Source: an uncultured Phocaeicola sp. | GTDB lineage: Bacteria > Bacteroidota > Bacteroidia > Bacteroidales > Bacteroidaceae | Length of the DNA: 64,000 nucleotides | Direction: 5' to 3' | Assembly: GCA_948956705.1 (NCBI GenBank) | Contig: CARCZS010000011.1 | Location: 1 to 64,000 of the forward strand | Shown here: positions 32,740 through 40,952 of the stretch, in pieces | Layout: every line of letters begins with the position of its first letter | How positions within the stretch are numbered: position 1 is the first letter of the stretch | Notes under the pieces: model-generated | Database searches by the model: none | Told to the model about the DNA's origin: nothing | Seen by the model: only the letters and a program-made list of their open reading frames with translations | Position numbers and translations under genes: made by a program

Positions 32740-34113
32740 TTACAGCTTGAATCCTCTACTTTTCCTCGATTCTTTTGCTTTATTGCGTAAAACTTGCTGT
32801 AATCTCTCCATTTGCTCTTTGAACCATTCACCTATCGGCTGCTTGTTTATGGTCAATACAAGTTTGTCTTCATCGGTCGGATTCCTCTCCACCTTGAAGA
32901 TGCCATTTCTGACTTCAAACATTCTCCTATGTCCCTCGGAATAAACATTTCCATTGCAGTGGATGGCTTCTTTCTTTACCAAAAGGCAATCCACCGTATC
33001 CTTGTTTAGCCCAATGGTTGTGCATAGTTTTTCCATACTCAATATTTCTTTGAACATAGGAAACCATTTGAATGCCTTTTCAAGCAGAGTATTCAGTCGT
33101 GATATTTCCTGGTCTTTGGCTTCGAGTTCTTGGCTGTGTATTCTATGATGATTGTGTATCTGCTTGTTATGGAGTTCTTGCATCCGTTGGATTTGAATGT
33201 TTAGTTTATCAATACTTTTGTCACGAGTAGCTATCTCCTGATACAACTCTTTAATGCTATGTTCCAGCTCTTTCAATTTTCCACTTCCGAAAAGAGAACC
33301 AACACCGCTTGCTATAGCAGTAGCAACATTAGTGGCGGCGCTTTTGAGTCTATCGGTGCGTATTTCAGATTTTATCTGTTTGAGTTCCAGCTTGGCAAGT
33401 TTTACTTGATATTCCTTATCCTGCTTGGCAGCGTCTATGCGTTGCAATTCGGATTTCTGTTTCGCTATAATGAAGTCGTTTCGTTCCAAATGTTCCTTGC
33501 TTGTCTGCCTTTTCGAGATTCCCCTCTGCATTTCCAAACACTCAGCCAAAACGGTCTGCATTTCGCACATGGCTTTCTCGTTCAGTTTGCATGACTTGCC
33601 TGTTTCGTGGTCCATCCAGTCCCAAACGATATGCGCATGAAGATTGGGCTTCCAAGTGGCAATGTCTTGGGGATTGCTGTAATGCCCCTCATCACGGTGG
33701 ATAAACACTTGCAGGGGTGTGATACCCCAGCGTTCCTTGCACACCTCACAAAAATGTCGCAACTGTTCCATAGTGGTGTCTTCCTTGATTACCACTACAC
33801 CCTCTTTGAGCGGAGTGCTGCCACGGACAACGGTCACCTTTCCGGTCTTCTTGTTCACTCGCTCACGGTCTTTGGTCTGCATCGCCCGACCTGTCTTTTC
33901 CTTGACCATCGCAGCTATCTGATTGTAGCGTTCTTTGAGCGATGTGCTGCCCAAATCAGATGCTACCCACATTTCGTTGTTCGCCATCAGGTCGGTGCGT
34001 ATGTATAGCCTTTCCTTGTTGATACGGGCAAGATATTCTGCTTTCCGCCTGTTGTGTTCTTCGCTGCTGCCGATGTTGCAAGGCTTGATATTGATGGATG
34101 TCTTCTGTGTCAT
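32740..34113 (-). CDS. MobV family relaxase (Pre/Mob)
   Basis: A 457-residue plasmid mobilization relaxase of the MOBV type. Motif I is SSEEHNRR near residue 17. Motif II/III is the FIHRDEGHYSN and NLHAHIVWDW pair, with metal-binding histidines near 139 and 162. The middle and end (about 215-370) are coiled coil with a glycine/alanine segment (ATNVATAIASGVGSLFGSG). It should nick the palindrome just upstream. This is a second mobilization system, unrelated to the MobA/relaxase of E1, and supports a plasmid-like origin for 30.0-36.05 kb. Confidence 0.85.
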   Translation of the reverse strand: MTQKTSINIKPCNIGSSEEHNRRKAEYLARINKERLYIRTDLMANNEMWVASDLGSTSLKERYNQIAAMVKEKTGRAMQTKDRERVNKKTGKVTVVRGSTPLKEGVVVIKEDTTMEQLRHFCEVCKERWGITPLQVFIHRDEGHYSNPQDIATWKPNLHAHIVWDWMDHETGKSCKLNEKAMCEMQTVLAECLEMQRGISKRQTSKEHLERNDFIIAKQKSELQRIDAAKQDKEYQVKLAKLELKQIKSEIRTDRLKSAATNVATAIASGVGSLFGSGKLKELEHSIKELYQEIATRDKSIDKLNIQIQRMQELHNKQIHNHHRIHSQELEAKDQEISRLNTLLEKAFKWFPMFKEILSMEKLCTTIGLNKDTVDCLLVKKEAIHCNGNVYSEGHRRMFEVRNGIFKVERNPTDEDKLVLTINKQPIGEWFKEQMERLQQVLRNKAKESRKSRGFKL

Positions 34114-34149
34114 AAGCTTACTTTATTCGGGTTTCACAATGGGTTCTTA

Positions 34150-34223
34150 GGGCAGAGCCATAAGCCCCTCGGGAGAGCCCACAACTACTTCAAGCGAAGC
34201 GTGTAGTTATAGTAGGCTATAAC
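34150..34223. other. candidate oriT for the MobV relaxase
   Basis: Immediately upstream of mobV. A perfect palindrome GTTATAG-TAGG-CTATAAC lies at 34206-34223, preceded by AACTAC...GTAGTT and CTTC-aagc-GAAG pairings. MobV origins usually carry such a short inverted repeat next to the nick. Confidence 0.5.
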
Positions 34224-34245
34224 AGAGCAGGCTTTCTGTTCATGC

Positions 34246-34845
34246 CTACCGTAAGTCCTCACCTGCAAATACCACCAGCCGGGTAGTTGCTTTCAACCGG
34301 GAAAGGGTACGTTCTCCATATTTCTCCGCCAGTTGTTCCTTGGTGCAATTGGTATTCGTGATAAGGAATTTGCCCTTGCGCTCGCAATCGTCCACGAAAT
34401 CAGGGAACACATTGAAATGGTTGCCATACTCTTGGTACGGTTCTTCTCGCCCTATATCATCAATAACAAGCAGTTGCTTCTGCATCACTTCGCTATAATG
34501 GTGATTCATCTCACGTGCCAGACAAATGGTGAATATCCTACGGAAATAATGTTGCATAATGCAGGGAAGAATCTGTAAGCAGATAGTAGTCTTTCCCCTG
34601 CCACAATTGCCCATACAGAACAAGCCGAGACCTTTATTGTCGGTCAGCCAATCTGCCACTTCATCGTATTCGGATTGCCACCAGTAGCTATCCCCCAAGA
34701 AATATTTCAGTCCTGCATCCAACACCTCTTTAGCGTTAAGCAAACGGATATGCAACCGTTGGGGATACAGGTTTATCTTCCGTTCTGCAAAATTGCGTAC
34801 GGCTGCGCTGTAATCTATCATGTCGTTTGAATTTGTATTTACCAT
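34246..34845 (-). CDS. DnaC/IstB-like ATPase
   Basis: A 199-residue P-loop ATPase. Walker A is LFCMGNCGRGKTTICLQ near residues 74-90, and Walker B is LLVIDDIGREE near 125. Sensor and arginine region is FLITNTNCTKEQLAEKYGERTLSRL. This is the layout of helicase loaders (DnaC) and IstB-like proteins. It lies directly after an initiator-like gene (overlap of 7 bases), so a role in replication initiation of a plasmid-like element is likely. Confidence 0.78.
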   Translation of the reverse strand: MVNTNSNDMIDYSAAVRNFAERKINLYPQRLHIRLLNAKEVLDAGLKYFLGDSYWWQSEYDEVADWLTDNKGLGLFCMGNCGRGKTTICLQILPCIMQHYFRRIFTICLAREMNHHYSEVMQKQLLVIDDIGREEPYQEYGNHFNVFPDFVDDCERKGKFLITNTNCTKEQLAEKYGERTLSRLKATTRLVVFAGEDLR

Positions 34846-35564
34846 CCTGATATGTTTTTGAATTTATCCGGGCTGTTGTCCGTCAACTTAACTCCTACTC
34901 TTTGAGAAGACAAAGATTCCTGCCTGTTGCCTTTGTTGTTTTCTTTTTTCAGCAGCCAATTCACAAAATGTTTTTGCGCATCGGTCACAGACTTGGATTT
35001 CGTTCCGTTGGTTTGCAGGAAAAGAAAGAACTCTTCCACTTTCTCCCTTATGTTTGCTGCATCCATTTTCAGCCCCAGTCTGCCCAAATACTCCTCTACA
35101 TGATTCAACCACCCCTTGTCACCGCACAAGATATTTTGCAAACTATCCAAAGGCAAGAGTTTTCCCTTAGGAATAATAGATATATTGTCTTTTGTCTTAT
35201 ATGTCTTTATAATAGTTCCATCTTGTGTCACGTTTGGTGTTCCGTCCTGTGTTCCATTTTGTACGATTCGCTCGTCAGGCTTTATCAATAAAGTATAACC
35301 GGGAACAGCGGATTCATTCTTTCCCTCTTGGTAAGTGATGAGTCCGCGCTCCTGCAAACTTTCCCGTAATCGGCAAAGGGTTTGACGGCTTATGCCGAGG
35401 TTGTTGGTGATTCTTAGGGTGCTGCATCCGAATGGATTGCGCCAATACAGACGGTTACACTCTTCCAAAAGGAAGAAGTACAGTTGCGTTTCTCTTGCCG
35501 AAAACATCCGTACTTCGTTTTCCTTCCAAAAATGTTTCAGATACTCAAAGGCTCTTGCTTCCAT
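34839..35564 (-). CDS. winged-helix replication initiator-like protein
   Basis: A 241-residue protein. The first 100 residues are a winged helix (FSARETQLYFFLLEECNRLYWRNPFGCSTLRITNNLGISRQTLCRLRESLQERGLITY). A T/Q/D-rich linker follows (TQDGTPNVTQDGT), then a C-terminal helical part. It resembles DnaD-like and plasmid initiator proteins of Bacteroides elements. The ATG at 35564 is one base past the stop of the HTH gene, so coupling is likely; a longer start gives 21 unlikely residues. It overlaps the DnaC-like gene. Confidence 0.65.
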   Translation of the reverse strand: MEARAFEYLKHFWKENEVRMFSARETQLYFFLLEECNRLYWRNPFGCSTLRITNNLGISRQTLCRLRESLQERGLITYQEGKNESAVPGYTLLIKPDERIVQNGTQDGTPNVTQDGTIIKTYKTKDNISIIPKGKLLPLDSLQNILCGDKGWLNHVEEYLGRLGLKMDAANIREKVEEFFLFLQTNGTKSKSVTDAQKHFVNWLLKKENNKGNRQESLSSQRVGVKLTDNSPDKFKNISGW

Positions 35565-35565
35565 A

Positions 35566-35790
35566 CTATTTGCGATTGAGTAAAGCGGCATCCACCTCCA
35601 ACTTGCTGAAATAAAGATGCTTGGCATTCAGATGATAGGGAAGTTGTTTACGCTGGCAGCGTTTGCGTACTGCATCGACCGACAAGCCCAGATATTCCGC
35701 TACCTGCTTCACATTCATCACCACATCGGTGTGTCTCTCCATACGATGAATCACATCGTTCACTACTTTGATATAGTTTTCCTGTTTCAT
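35566..35790 (-). CDS. small HTH protein, excisionase-like
   Basis: A 74-residue protein with an excisionase-type HTH (MNVKQVAEYLGLSVDAVRKRCQRKQLPYHLNAKHLYF). It is the first gene of the HTH, initiator, DnaC-like, mobV operon and probably regulates it. The ATG at 35790 fits the promoter at 35849-35880; a start 15 codons upstream is less likely. Confidence 0.68.
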   Translation of the reverse strand: MKQENYIKVVNDVIHRMERHTDVVMNVKQVAEYLGLSVDAVRKRCQRKQLPYHLNAKHLYFSKLEVDAALLNRK

Positions 35791-35848
35791 GATCGTTTTT
35801 TTAAGTGAATCTTCTCCCGATTGCGGTATCTTCAATCAGGAAGCGACA

Positions 35849-35880
35849 CAAAAGTACAGGGCAGGTCATGCAGAATACAA
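35849..35880 (-). promoter_or_regulatory. promoter of the HTH-rep-mobV operon
   Basis: On the minus strand TTG (35878-35880), a 21-base spacer and TACTTTTG (35849-35856). The start is expected near 35842, about 50 bases before the HTH ATG. Confidence 0.7.
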
Positions 35881-36252
35881 AATACCCAACACTTTTCTCC
35901 AAATACTTAACTCGTATTATAAGAAAAATCTACTTCATACTCGTTTTTCATACTCGAATGACACGTTTTCATTACCAAGTGACCAAAAATGTAACAATTA
36001 GAAGTCTTTGATTCTATTAAAAAAACAGAGTAACAAGAGAAAATAGCCCCATAGAATGAACTTAAATTCAAAAAGAAATGCTACTTTTGCAGGCAAGACG
36101 GGTGAAGAGTACCCTCTGTGTGAGTTTATAAATCTGTGTTACCGCATTGTGTTACTCACTCAAATTGAACGCTATAACAAAACATCGGAAGACTCTGATA
36201 CAGAAAAGATAACGCTTGATATTTAGCGATAAAAAAGGGCTAATTTCAAATA
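35881..36252. other. non-coding right end of E2
   Basis: No gene seen. AGTAACAA...ATAGCCCC at 36029-36050 resembles 30028-30045 near the other end of the plasmid-like module, and may be a terminal repeat of it. A -7-like TACTTTTG at 36082-36089 faces the attachment site but has no TTG at the right spacing. GTGTTAC is repeated around 36135-36155. Confidence 0.4.
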
Positions 36253-36266
36253 CCAAGCGGATCACT
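36253..36266 (+). other. attachment site copy 3 (E2/E3 junction)
   Basis: CCAAGCGGATCACT, identical over 14 bases to the tRNA-Lys 3' end and the base beyond it (4861-4874). Confidence 0.7.
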
Positions 36267-36274
36267 TGAAAGTC

Positions 36275-36306
36275 AGAGAGTTACATCAAAGTAGCTCTCT
36301 TTTTTT
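36275..36306 (+). terminator. terminator at E3 left end
   Basis: AGAGAGTTAC at 36275-36284 pairs with GTAGCTCTCT at 36291-36300 (one G-U), followed by a T run. It lies 8 bases after attachment copy 3. Confidence 0.82.
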
Positions 36307-36402
36307 ATACCCAATTTGCGTAGGTTTACATGGTTCAGTTAAATAATTGTGGATCAATCTGAAAACCCTGTGGGTGTTTCATGTAGATTATCAAAATAGT
36401 AT

Positions 36403-36410
36403 TATCTTTG
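36403..36410 (+). promoter_or_regulatory. -7 element before the restriction gene
   Basis: TATCTTTG, a good -7 match without a well-spaced TTG. The leader to the ATG at 36564 would be about 145 bases, with no small frame for a controller protein. Confidence 0.45.
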
Positions 36411-36563
36411 CGTATTAGACTAAATTAGTAGTGTATCAACAAATCTCCAAACTCAAGAATAAACAGAACATTCATTGAAGGTGAAACCATACACAGCTAA
36501 TAGAGTTATTGCCATTAATAACAATCAAAAAATCGAACAGTAAATACATTATCTAAACAACAT

Positions 36564-37445
36564 ATGTTCAAAGAATATATAAATAAACAGTTTACATCAT
36601 ATCAAAATGCTGTTGAATACTATACTATTAATCCTGACTGCATAATTAATATTGAGAAATTTGTAATGAATGAAATTCGTCATTTTATTGATTTACATCT
36701 TCCCGAAATTAAAAGAGATTATGATGAGGCATCGTATTTGTATCCCTTTTGGAAAAACTATCCTCCCCTTGATCGTGGACGAGCTCCTATTGGAGACCAA
36801 TATCCTTGGATTGAGGTTGGAGAACAGGTCTTTGGTAATAAACTATCCCGTTATTTCGCGTCAAATTTTGGAATCAAAGACTCTGGATTGCCTTCTGGTT
36901 CTGATGATAGATGTATTATATCTAGTGAACGAATAAAAAAAGATCTTAGTATTACTGATTCTGTTTGGGTTTTCATTGATATTAAATCTGCTGGACCTCG
37001 TGATGATTTCAACCATGCTGTTATGTCGCCATATCAAGTTTCCGGTTCTGGAGATTGGAACCAAACGGAGGATGGAGTTTCCAATAATCCTATTTTAGCA
37101 TATGGTAAAATGGCATCACATGATTTTCGATGTTCTCTTTCACCTGTTTATGTTTTAAGTGATGGAACAATAGCTCCTTTAGTTACATTTGTTATTAAGC
37201 CTGTATATAAAATGCTTTATAATGGGAATGAAACAATCGGGCAACCACTTGAAAAGATTAAAATCGCATGTATTCCTAATGGTTTACTGCTGACCCATAA
37301 TCCTAATTATTTAGGGAAATATCCTGGATTGTTTTTCCCGGGAAAAGATGATAAAAGCAAGGATGCAAGGAAAATTCGTGCACGAGTTTCTTTTGATATT
37401 CTTAAAAAAATTGACTCGTGGCGTGTTGAAGAAATTTATGTTTGA
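36564..37445 (+). CDS. BglI-type type II restriction endonuclease
   Basis: A 293-residue protein resembling R.BglI, which cleaves GCCNNNNNGGC. Shared blocks include YPFWKNYPPLDRGRAPIGDQYPWIEVGE near residue 60, GLPSGSDDR near 108, and the catalytic FIDIKSAGPRDD, where D139 and K141 match BglI D142 and K144; D114 matches D116. QVSGSGDWNQ and LSDGTIAP near 205 are also conserved. The methyltransferase gene follows with 8 bases between. Specificity for GCC(N5)GGC is predicted from these residues. Confidence 0.85.
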   Translation: MFKEYINKQFTSYQNAVEYYTINPDCIINIEKFVMNEIRHFIDLHLPEIKRDYDEASYLYPFWKNYPPLDRGRAPIGDQYPWIEVGEQVFGNKLSRYFASNFGIKDSGLPSGSDDRCIISSERIKKDLSITDSVWVFIDIKSAGPRDDFNHAVMSPYQVSGSGDWNQTEDGVSNNPILAYGKMASHDFRCSLSPVYVLSDGTIAPLVTFVIKPVYKMLYNGNETIGQPLEKIKIACIPNGLLLTHNPNYLGKYPGLFFPGKDDKSKDARKIRARVSFDILKKIDSWRVEEIYV

Positions 37446-37453
37446 AGGAATTT

Positions 37454-38398
37454 ATGAGCACTCTACAAATTAATACGGTTTATACAGGAGATTCTTGCGA
37501 ATTGATGAAGAATATCAAGCCAGAGTCTCTTTCACTTTCTTTTTGGTCTCCCCCCTATTTTCTTGGCAAAGATTATGAAAAGGATGCTTCATATGAATCT
37601 TGGCAGTCTTTGCTAAAGACTGTTATATCCCTCCACTATAATGTATTAAAGCCTGGTGGTTTTCTTGTTATTAATATTGCAGATATACTTTCTTTCCAAG
37701 ACGAAAATATGCCACGTATTATGGGACTTAATCCTTCCAATCGAAAATGTGCTGTTACAAAAGAAATGATTCTTAAAGTAAAAGAGGAACATCCTGAATT
37801 TAATAGAAGGCAGATTGCAACTGTATTAAAATGCAGTGAACAAACTATTGACCGAAGATTAAATGGGAATAATATTCGTGGCGGACGATATGCAACAGGA
37901 ACTCATGTAAAACTTGTAGGTGGTAATCTTGAACAATATGCATATGAAGCAGGATTATTTCTTTATGACAAACGTATATGGAAAAAAGATCCGGCTTGGG
38001 CAAATAGCAAATGGACCACAAATACTTTAAAGGCCGTTAGTGAAACCGAAGATTTATATATTTTCTGGAAGCCTGGTGAATATTTAGTAAATCGGGATAG
38101 GTTATCGTCTACAGAATGGAAAGAATGGGGACATCGACAAATATGGGAAATTCCAAGTGTACGTGCAAATAACATACATCCAGCGATGTTTCCAATAGAA
38201 TTGGCCCGACGAGTCATACGCTTATTTACAGATGAAGGTGATACAGTACTAGATCCATTTCTTGGCAGTGGAACTACAGCTATCGCTGCAATAGAAACGA
38301 AAAGAAACTTCATAGGTATCGAAATGATGAAAAAATATGCAGAACTTGCTATTGCAAATATAGAAAAAGCTAAAGTAATATACCAGAACAATCGATGA
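37454..38398 (+). CDS. DNA methyltransferase of the BglI-type system
   Basis: A 314-residue beta-class methyltransferase, judged by motif order: the catalytic SPPY (32-35) comes before the SAM-binding FLGSGTT (269-275). The SPPY form fits N4-cytosine methylation, as in M.BglI. A small HTH (NRRQIATVLKCSEQTIDRRLNG) sits in the recognition region around residue 120. The ATG at 37454 has an AAGGAA ribosome site. Only 8 bases separate it from the nuclease gene, so protection and cutting are co-expressed; no controller gene is visible. Confidence 0.85.
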   Translation: MSTLQINTVYTGDSCELMKNIKPESLSLSFWSPPYFLGKDYEKDASYESWQSLLKTVISLHYNVLKPGGFLVINIADILSFQDENMPRIMGLNPSNRKCAVTKEMILKVKEEHPEFNRRQIATVLKCSEQTIDRRLNGNNIRGGRYATGTHVKLVGGNLEQYAYEAGLFLYDKRIWKKDPAWANSKWTTNTLKAVSETEDLYIFWKPGEYLVNRDRLSSTEWKEWGHRQIWEIPSVRANNIHPAMFPIELARRVIRLFTDEGDTVLDPFLGSGTTAIAAIETKRNFIGIEMMKKYAELAIANIEKAKVIYQNNR

Positions 38399-38456
38399 TT
38401 TTAAATATTAGCTATCATTTTTAATGATATATCAAATACTGAAAGTTTATAGAATC

Positions 38457-38485
38457 TTGTTTTGTCTGTACGAAAACTATCTTTG
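38457..38485 (+). promoter_or_regulatory. outward promoter-like sequence in E3 right end
   Basis: TTG at 38457-38459, an 18-base spacer and TATCTTTG at 38478-38485. The sequence around it (TATCTTTGCTTTCGCA) resembles that of the tRNA-Lys promoter (TATCTTTGCACTCGCA). It faces attachment copy 4. Confidence 0.45.
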
Positions 38486-38613
38486 CTTTCGCATGCTCCA
38501 TGAACAAACTACAGCAAAAGCATGTAGCAAATTAGTGGGACAATTCATGGGATATGCTTGAAGCAAAAGACATAAAGCTCTAAATATCAACACAATAACT
38601 TAGCAAAGAAAAT

Positions 38614-38630
38614 CCTAAGCAGATCACTGA
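38614..38630 (+). other. attachment site copy 4 (right end of block)
   Basis: CCTAAGCAGATCACTGA, 15 of 17 bases identical to 4860-4876 at the tRNA-Lys end. A decayed copy that marks the chromosome side of the stack. Confidence 0.6.
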
Positions 38631-38656
38631 AAGACAAGTCAAAACAATACTTTAAG

Positions 38657-38700
38657 AAAACAACTCCTGCAATACCTTGATATTGTAGGAGTTGTTTTCT
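38657..38700 (+). terminator. terminator, probably original to tRNA-Lys
   Basis: An 18-bp stem with one G-U (38657-38674 with 38681-38698) and loop CCTTGA, ending in T residues. Its place after the outermost attachment copy suggests it ended the tRNA transcript before any insertion. Confidence 0.8.
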
Positions 38701-38769
38701 TTGTATAGTGTCCGTGACCAAAGACACGATAATTTAAGAGAACTTAAAACTCATAAGCCGACTATGGCA

Positions 38770-39738
38770 CTATAACACAATGTTATAAAGATAACCTAAT
38801 ACAATAATAAATAAGGTTATCAATCCAAAGAAAATACCAATCAGCCGCCAAGTCATTACTTTTTTCAACAGCGTAGCTTCGGGCAGTGATAGCCCAACAA
38901 CCGCCATCATAAAAGCAATTGCCGTTCCTATAGGAATGCCCTTAGCTACAAAAACTTCAATCACCGGCACTATTCCGGCAGCATTGGCATACATTGGAAC
39001 GGCCAACACAACTGATAAAGGAACAGCAAACCAGTTATCCTTAGACATATATTGTTCAAAAAATCCTTCCGGCACATAACCGTGCATAAACGCACCAATG
39101 CCAATGCCGATAAGGATATACAGAAGTACCCCTCTGACAATCCCCCAGGCTTCTTGCATAATAATCGGCAATCGTCTAAAGAACGGAGTATGCTCTTTTT
39201 CCCATGCTCCAGAGTCGGACGTTGAATTTTGCTGTATTTGTTTTACCCAATCACTCAAATAAGGCTCCAATTTCATCTTACCCAAAATAAGTCCGCCTGT
39301 CATACCCAACAGAATACCACTAATCACATAGATAAAGGTAATGCGTAACCCAAAAGTACCAATAAACATAGCAACGGCAACCTCATTCACCAAAGGCGAA
39401 GTTATCAGATAGGCAAATGTTACTCCCAAAGGAATACCCCCTTTCACAAATCCGATAAACAGCGGTATGGAGGAACAGGAACAGAACGGGGTAATAGCAC
39501 CAAATAAGGCGGCAAAGAAATATTGCAATCCATATAATTTGCGGGAAGTCAAATAATTGCGCAAACGTTCTATCGGGAAATAGGCATTAATAACACCCAT
39601 TATCACGCTGATAAAAAATAATAATATCAAAATCTTTATCGTATCATAAAAGAAGAAGTTAACAGCTTCTCCTAAAGCTGTTGAAGCATCCAACCCGAAG
39701 ATGTCATACACCAGCCAATCAGCAAATCTTTGTATCAT
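38770..39738 (-). CDS. ArsP-like permease (SO_0444/YraQ family)
   Basis: A 322-residue integral membrane protein with 8-10 helices. It carries the family core FGAITPFCSCSSIPLFIGFVKGG near residue 80, with the CSCSS cysteines, and a repeat-like VVLAVPMYANAAGIVPV near 250. ArsP-type permeases export trivalent organoarsenicals; the cysteine-rich motif is known to be needed in ArsP. As last gene of the arsenic operon its role in organoarsenical efflux is well supported by context. A metal-related role for other family members remains possible. Confidence 0.78.
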   Translation of the reverse strand: MIQRFADWLVYDIFGLDASTALGEAVNFFFYDTIKILILLFFISVIMGVINAYFPIERLRNYLTSRKLYGLQYFFAALFGAITPFCSCSSIPLFIGFVKGGIPLGVTFAYLITSPLVNEVAVAMFIGTFGLRITFIYVISGILLGMTGGLILGKMKLEPYLSDWVKQIQQNSTSDSGAWEKEHTPFFRRLPIIMQEAWGIVRGVLLYILIGIGIGAFMHGYVPEGFFEQYMSKDNWFAVPLSVVLAVPMYANAAGIVPVIEVFVAKGIPIGTAIAFMMAVVGLSLPEATLLKKVMTWRLIGIFFGLITLFIIVLGYLYNIVL

Positions 39739-39783
39739 AACCTTATTGTTATTTGTAATAACACGAACAACCTGTCTAAGAAA

Positions 39784-40233
39784 TTAGCGGCTACAAGCAC
39801 ATTCAGGCAATTCTTGTTTTTTTATCTCCGTAATGTAGAACTTGGTAAATTCATTCTTGATTTCATTACGCACTCTTTCAAATTCACTTTTGATAAAGTC
39901 AATTGTTCCTATTGCTTCCGAGGGGTCGTCAAAACCAATATGCAACCGTTTCCCTACATTACCTGCAAAAGCAGGGCATGTTTCATTAGCATTACCACAT
40001 ACGGTTATCACATAATCCCATGTGTCACTTAAATAAGTTGCCACATCGGTAGGAATATGCCTACTTATGTCAATACCAACTTCTGCCATTGCTTCAACAG
40101 CCCAAGGATTAACTTTCTCTGCCGGATGCGTACCAGCCGAAAGCACTTGTATATTCTTATCAAACGATTGCAGGAAGCCATGCGCCATTTGACTGCGGCA
40201 ACTATTTCCTGTACATAAAATCAAAATCCTCAT
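39784..40233 (-). CDS. arsC: arsenate reductase, thioredoxin-coupled
   Basis: A 149-residue low-molecular-weight phosphatase-fold enzyme that reduces arsenate to arsenite. The P-loop CTGNSCRSQ is at residues 7-15. The redox relay cysteines are in ITVCGNANETCPAF near 80. The C-terminal half (RLHIGFDDPSEAIG) is typical. I chose the ATG at 40233, right at the family start MRILILCTGN; it overlaps the ArsG-like gene by four bases. The small thioredoxin-like protein at 41369 may supply electrons. Confidence 0.88.
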   Translation of the reverse strand: MRILILCTGNSCRSQMAHGFLQSFDKNIQVLSAGTHPAEKVNPWAVEAMAEVGIDISRHIPTDVATYLSDTWDYVITVCGNANETCPAFAGNVGKRLHIGFDDPSEAIGTIDFIKSEFERVRNEIKNEFTKFYITEIKKQELPECACSR

Positions 40234-40943
40234 ATTATACCCCAATTTATCAATCCATAATAAATGCCTACCAAGAGAAACAGTATAGCTACCACATAAT
40301 TGAACCACTTCTGAAAAGTCTGCACCCGATTATAAAACTTTCCTATCCCTGCTACACTGTATGCCAAGATCCAAGCAACAAGCATAACCGGAAGCCCTGT
40401 TGCCAATGCAAAAATGACAGGCAACAAATACCCCTCACTTTCCATAGCCGACATGGGAATAAGCATACCAAAATAGAATAGCCCACTGGTAGGACAAAAT
40501 GCCATGGCAAACAATATCCCCAGCAACAAGCTGCCCCATGAGCCTTTTAGTTTTTCTGTCTTTTCAGTAGCGGAAAATCCGAACCTGGGTAATTGCAATT
40601 TATCGCCGAATAGCATAAACAACCCTATCAACACCAAAGCAGGAGCAAGCAGCAGTTCTCCCCATTCGCTGATACCTTTTTGTATGGCAAACATATCCGC
40701 ACCTTTTCGGAGTATTGCGATAAGTATTGCGCCTAATGCGGAATAAGCCAATACACGCCCTAAAGTGTATAGAATACCATTTGTAAATATCCGGTTGCGG
40801 TTATCTATATCCTTACTGATAAATCCGATAGCGGTAATGTTGGTAGCCAATGGACAAGGACTTACAGCAGTCAGCAGACCTAGCAGAAAAGCGGTAATAA
40901 CAGGTATTTCACTATTATCCAACCATGTTTGTAAGTGTTCCAT
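40230..40943 (-). CDS. ArsG-like efflux permease (DsbD/CcdA-like)
   Basis: A 237-residue, six- to seven-helix protein of the DsbD/CcdA fold. Paired half-repeats carry LTAVSPCPLATNI near residue 25 and ILFAMAFCPTSGLFYFG near 145, each with a membrane cysteine and proline. In arsenic operons this class is named ArsG and is tied to efflux of aromatic aminoarsenicals made from nitroarsenicals. It overlaps arsC and follows the ArsF-like gene by 9 bases, which supports that role. A plain thiol-reduction function cannot be excluded. Confidence 0.72.
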   Translation of the reverse strand: MEHLQTWLDNSEIPVITAFLLGLLTAVSPCPLATNITAIGFISKDIDNRNRIFTNGILYTLGRVLAYSALGAILIAILRKGADMFAIQKGISEWGELLLAPALVLIGLFMLFGDKLQLPRFGFSATEKTEKLKGSWGSLLLGILFAMAFCPTSGLFYFGMLIPMSAMESEGYLLPVIFALATGLPVMLVAWILAYSVAGIGKFYNRVQTFQKWFNYVVAILFLLVGIYYGLINWGII

Positions 40944-40952
40944 AAAACTGCG

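Larger units (their letters stand above)
17752..36266. mobile_element. E2: mosaic element between attachment copies 2 and 3
   Basis: It starts with a terminator and a truncated integrase next to attachment copy 2 and ends at copy 3. Inside are at least three layers: rteB/rteA with a YCII/LysR pair (19.1-24.3 kb), a mobilization-recombinase module (24.6-29.4 kb), and a plasmid-like module with a MobV relaxase (about 30.0-36.05 kb). The three recombinase genes and two relaxase systems point to successive insertions rather than one functional unit. Confidence 0.6.
36267..38630. mobile_element. E3: small segment with restriction-modification genes
   Basis: Lies between attachment copies 3 and 4, about 2.4 kb. 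It carries only a BglI-type nuclease gene and a methyltransferase gene, with no integrase. Either it is a remnant of a larger element or it moves with help from a related integrase. Confidence 0.55.
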
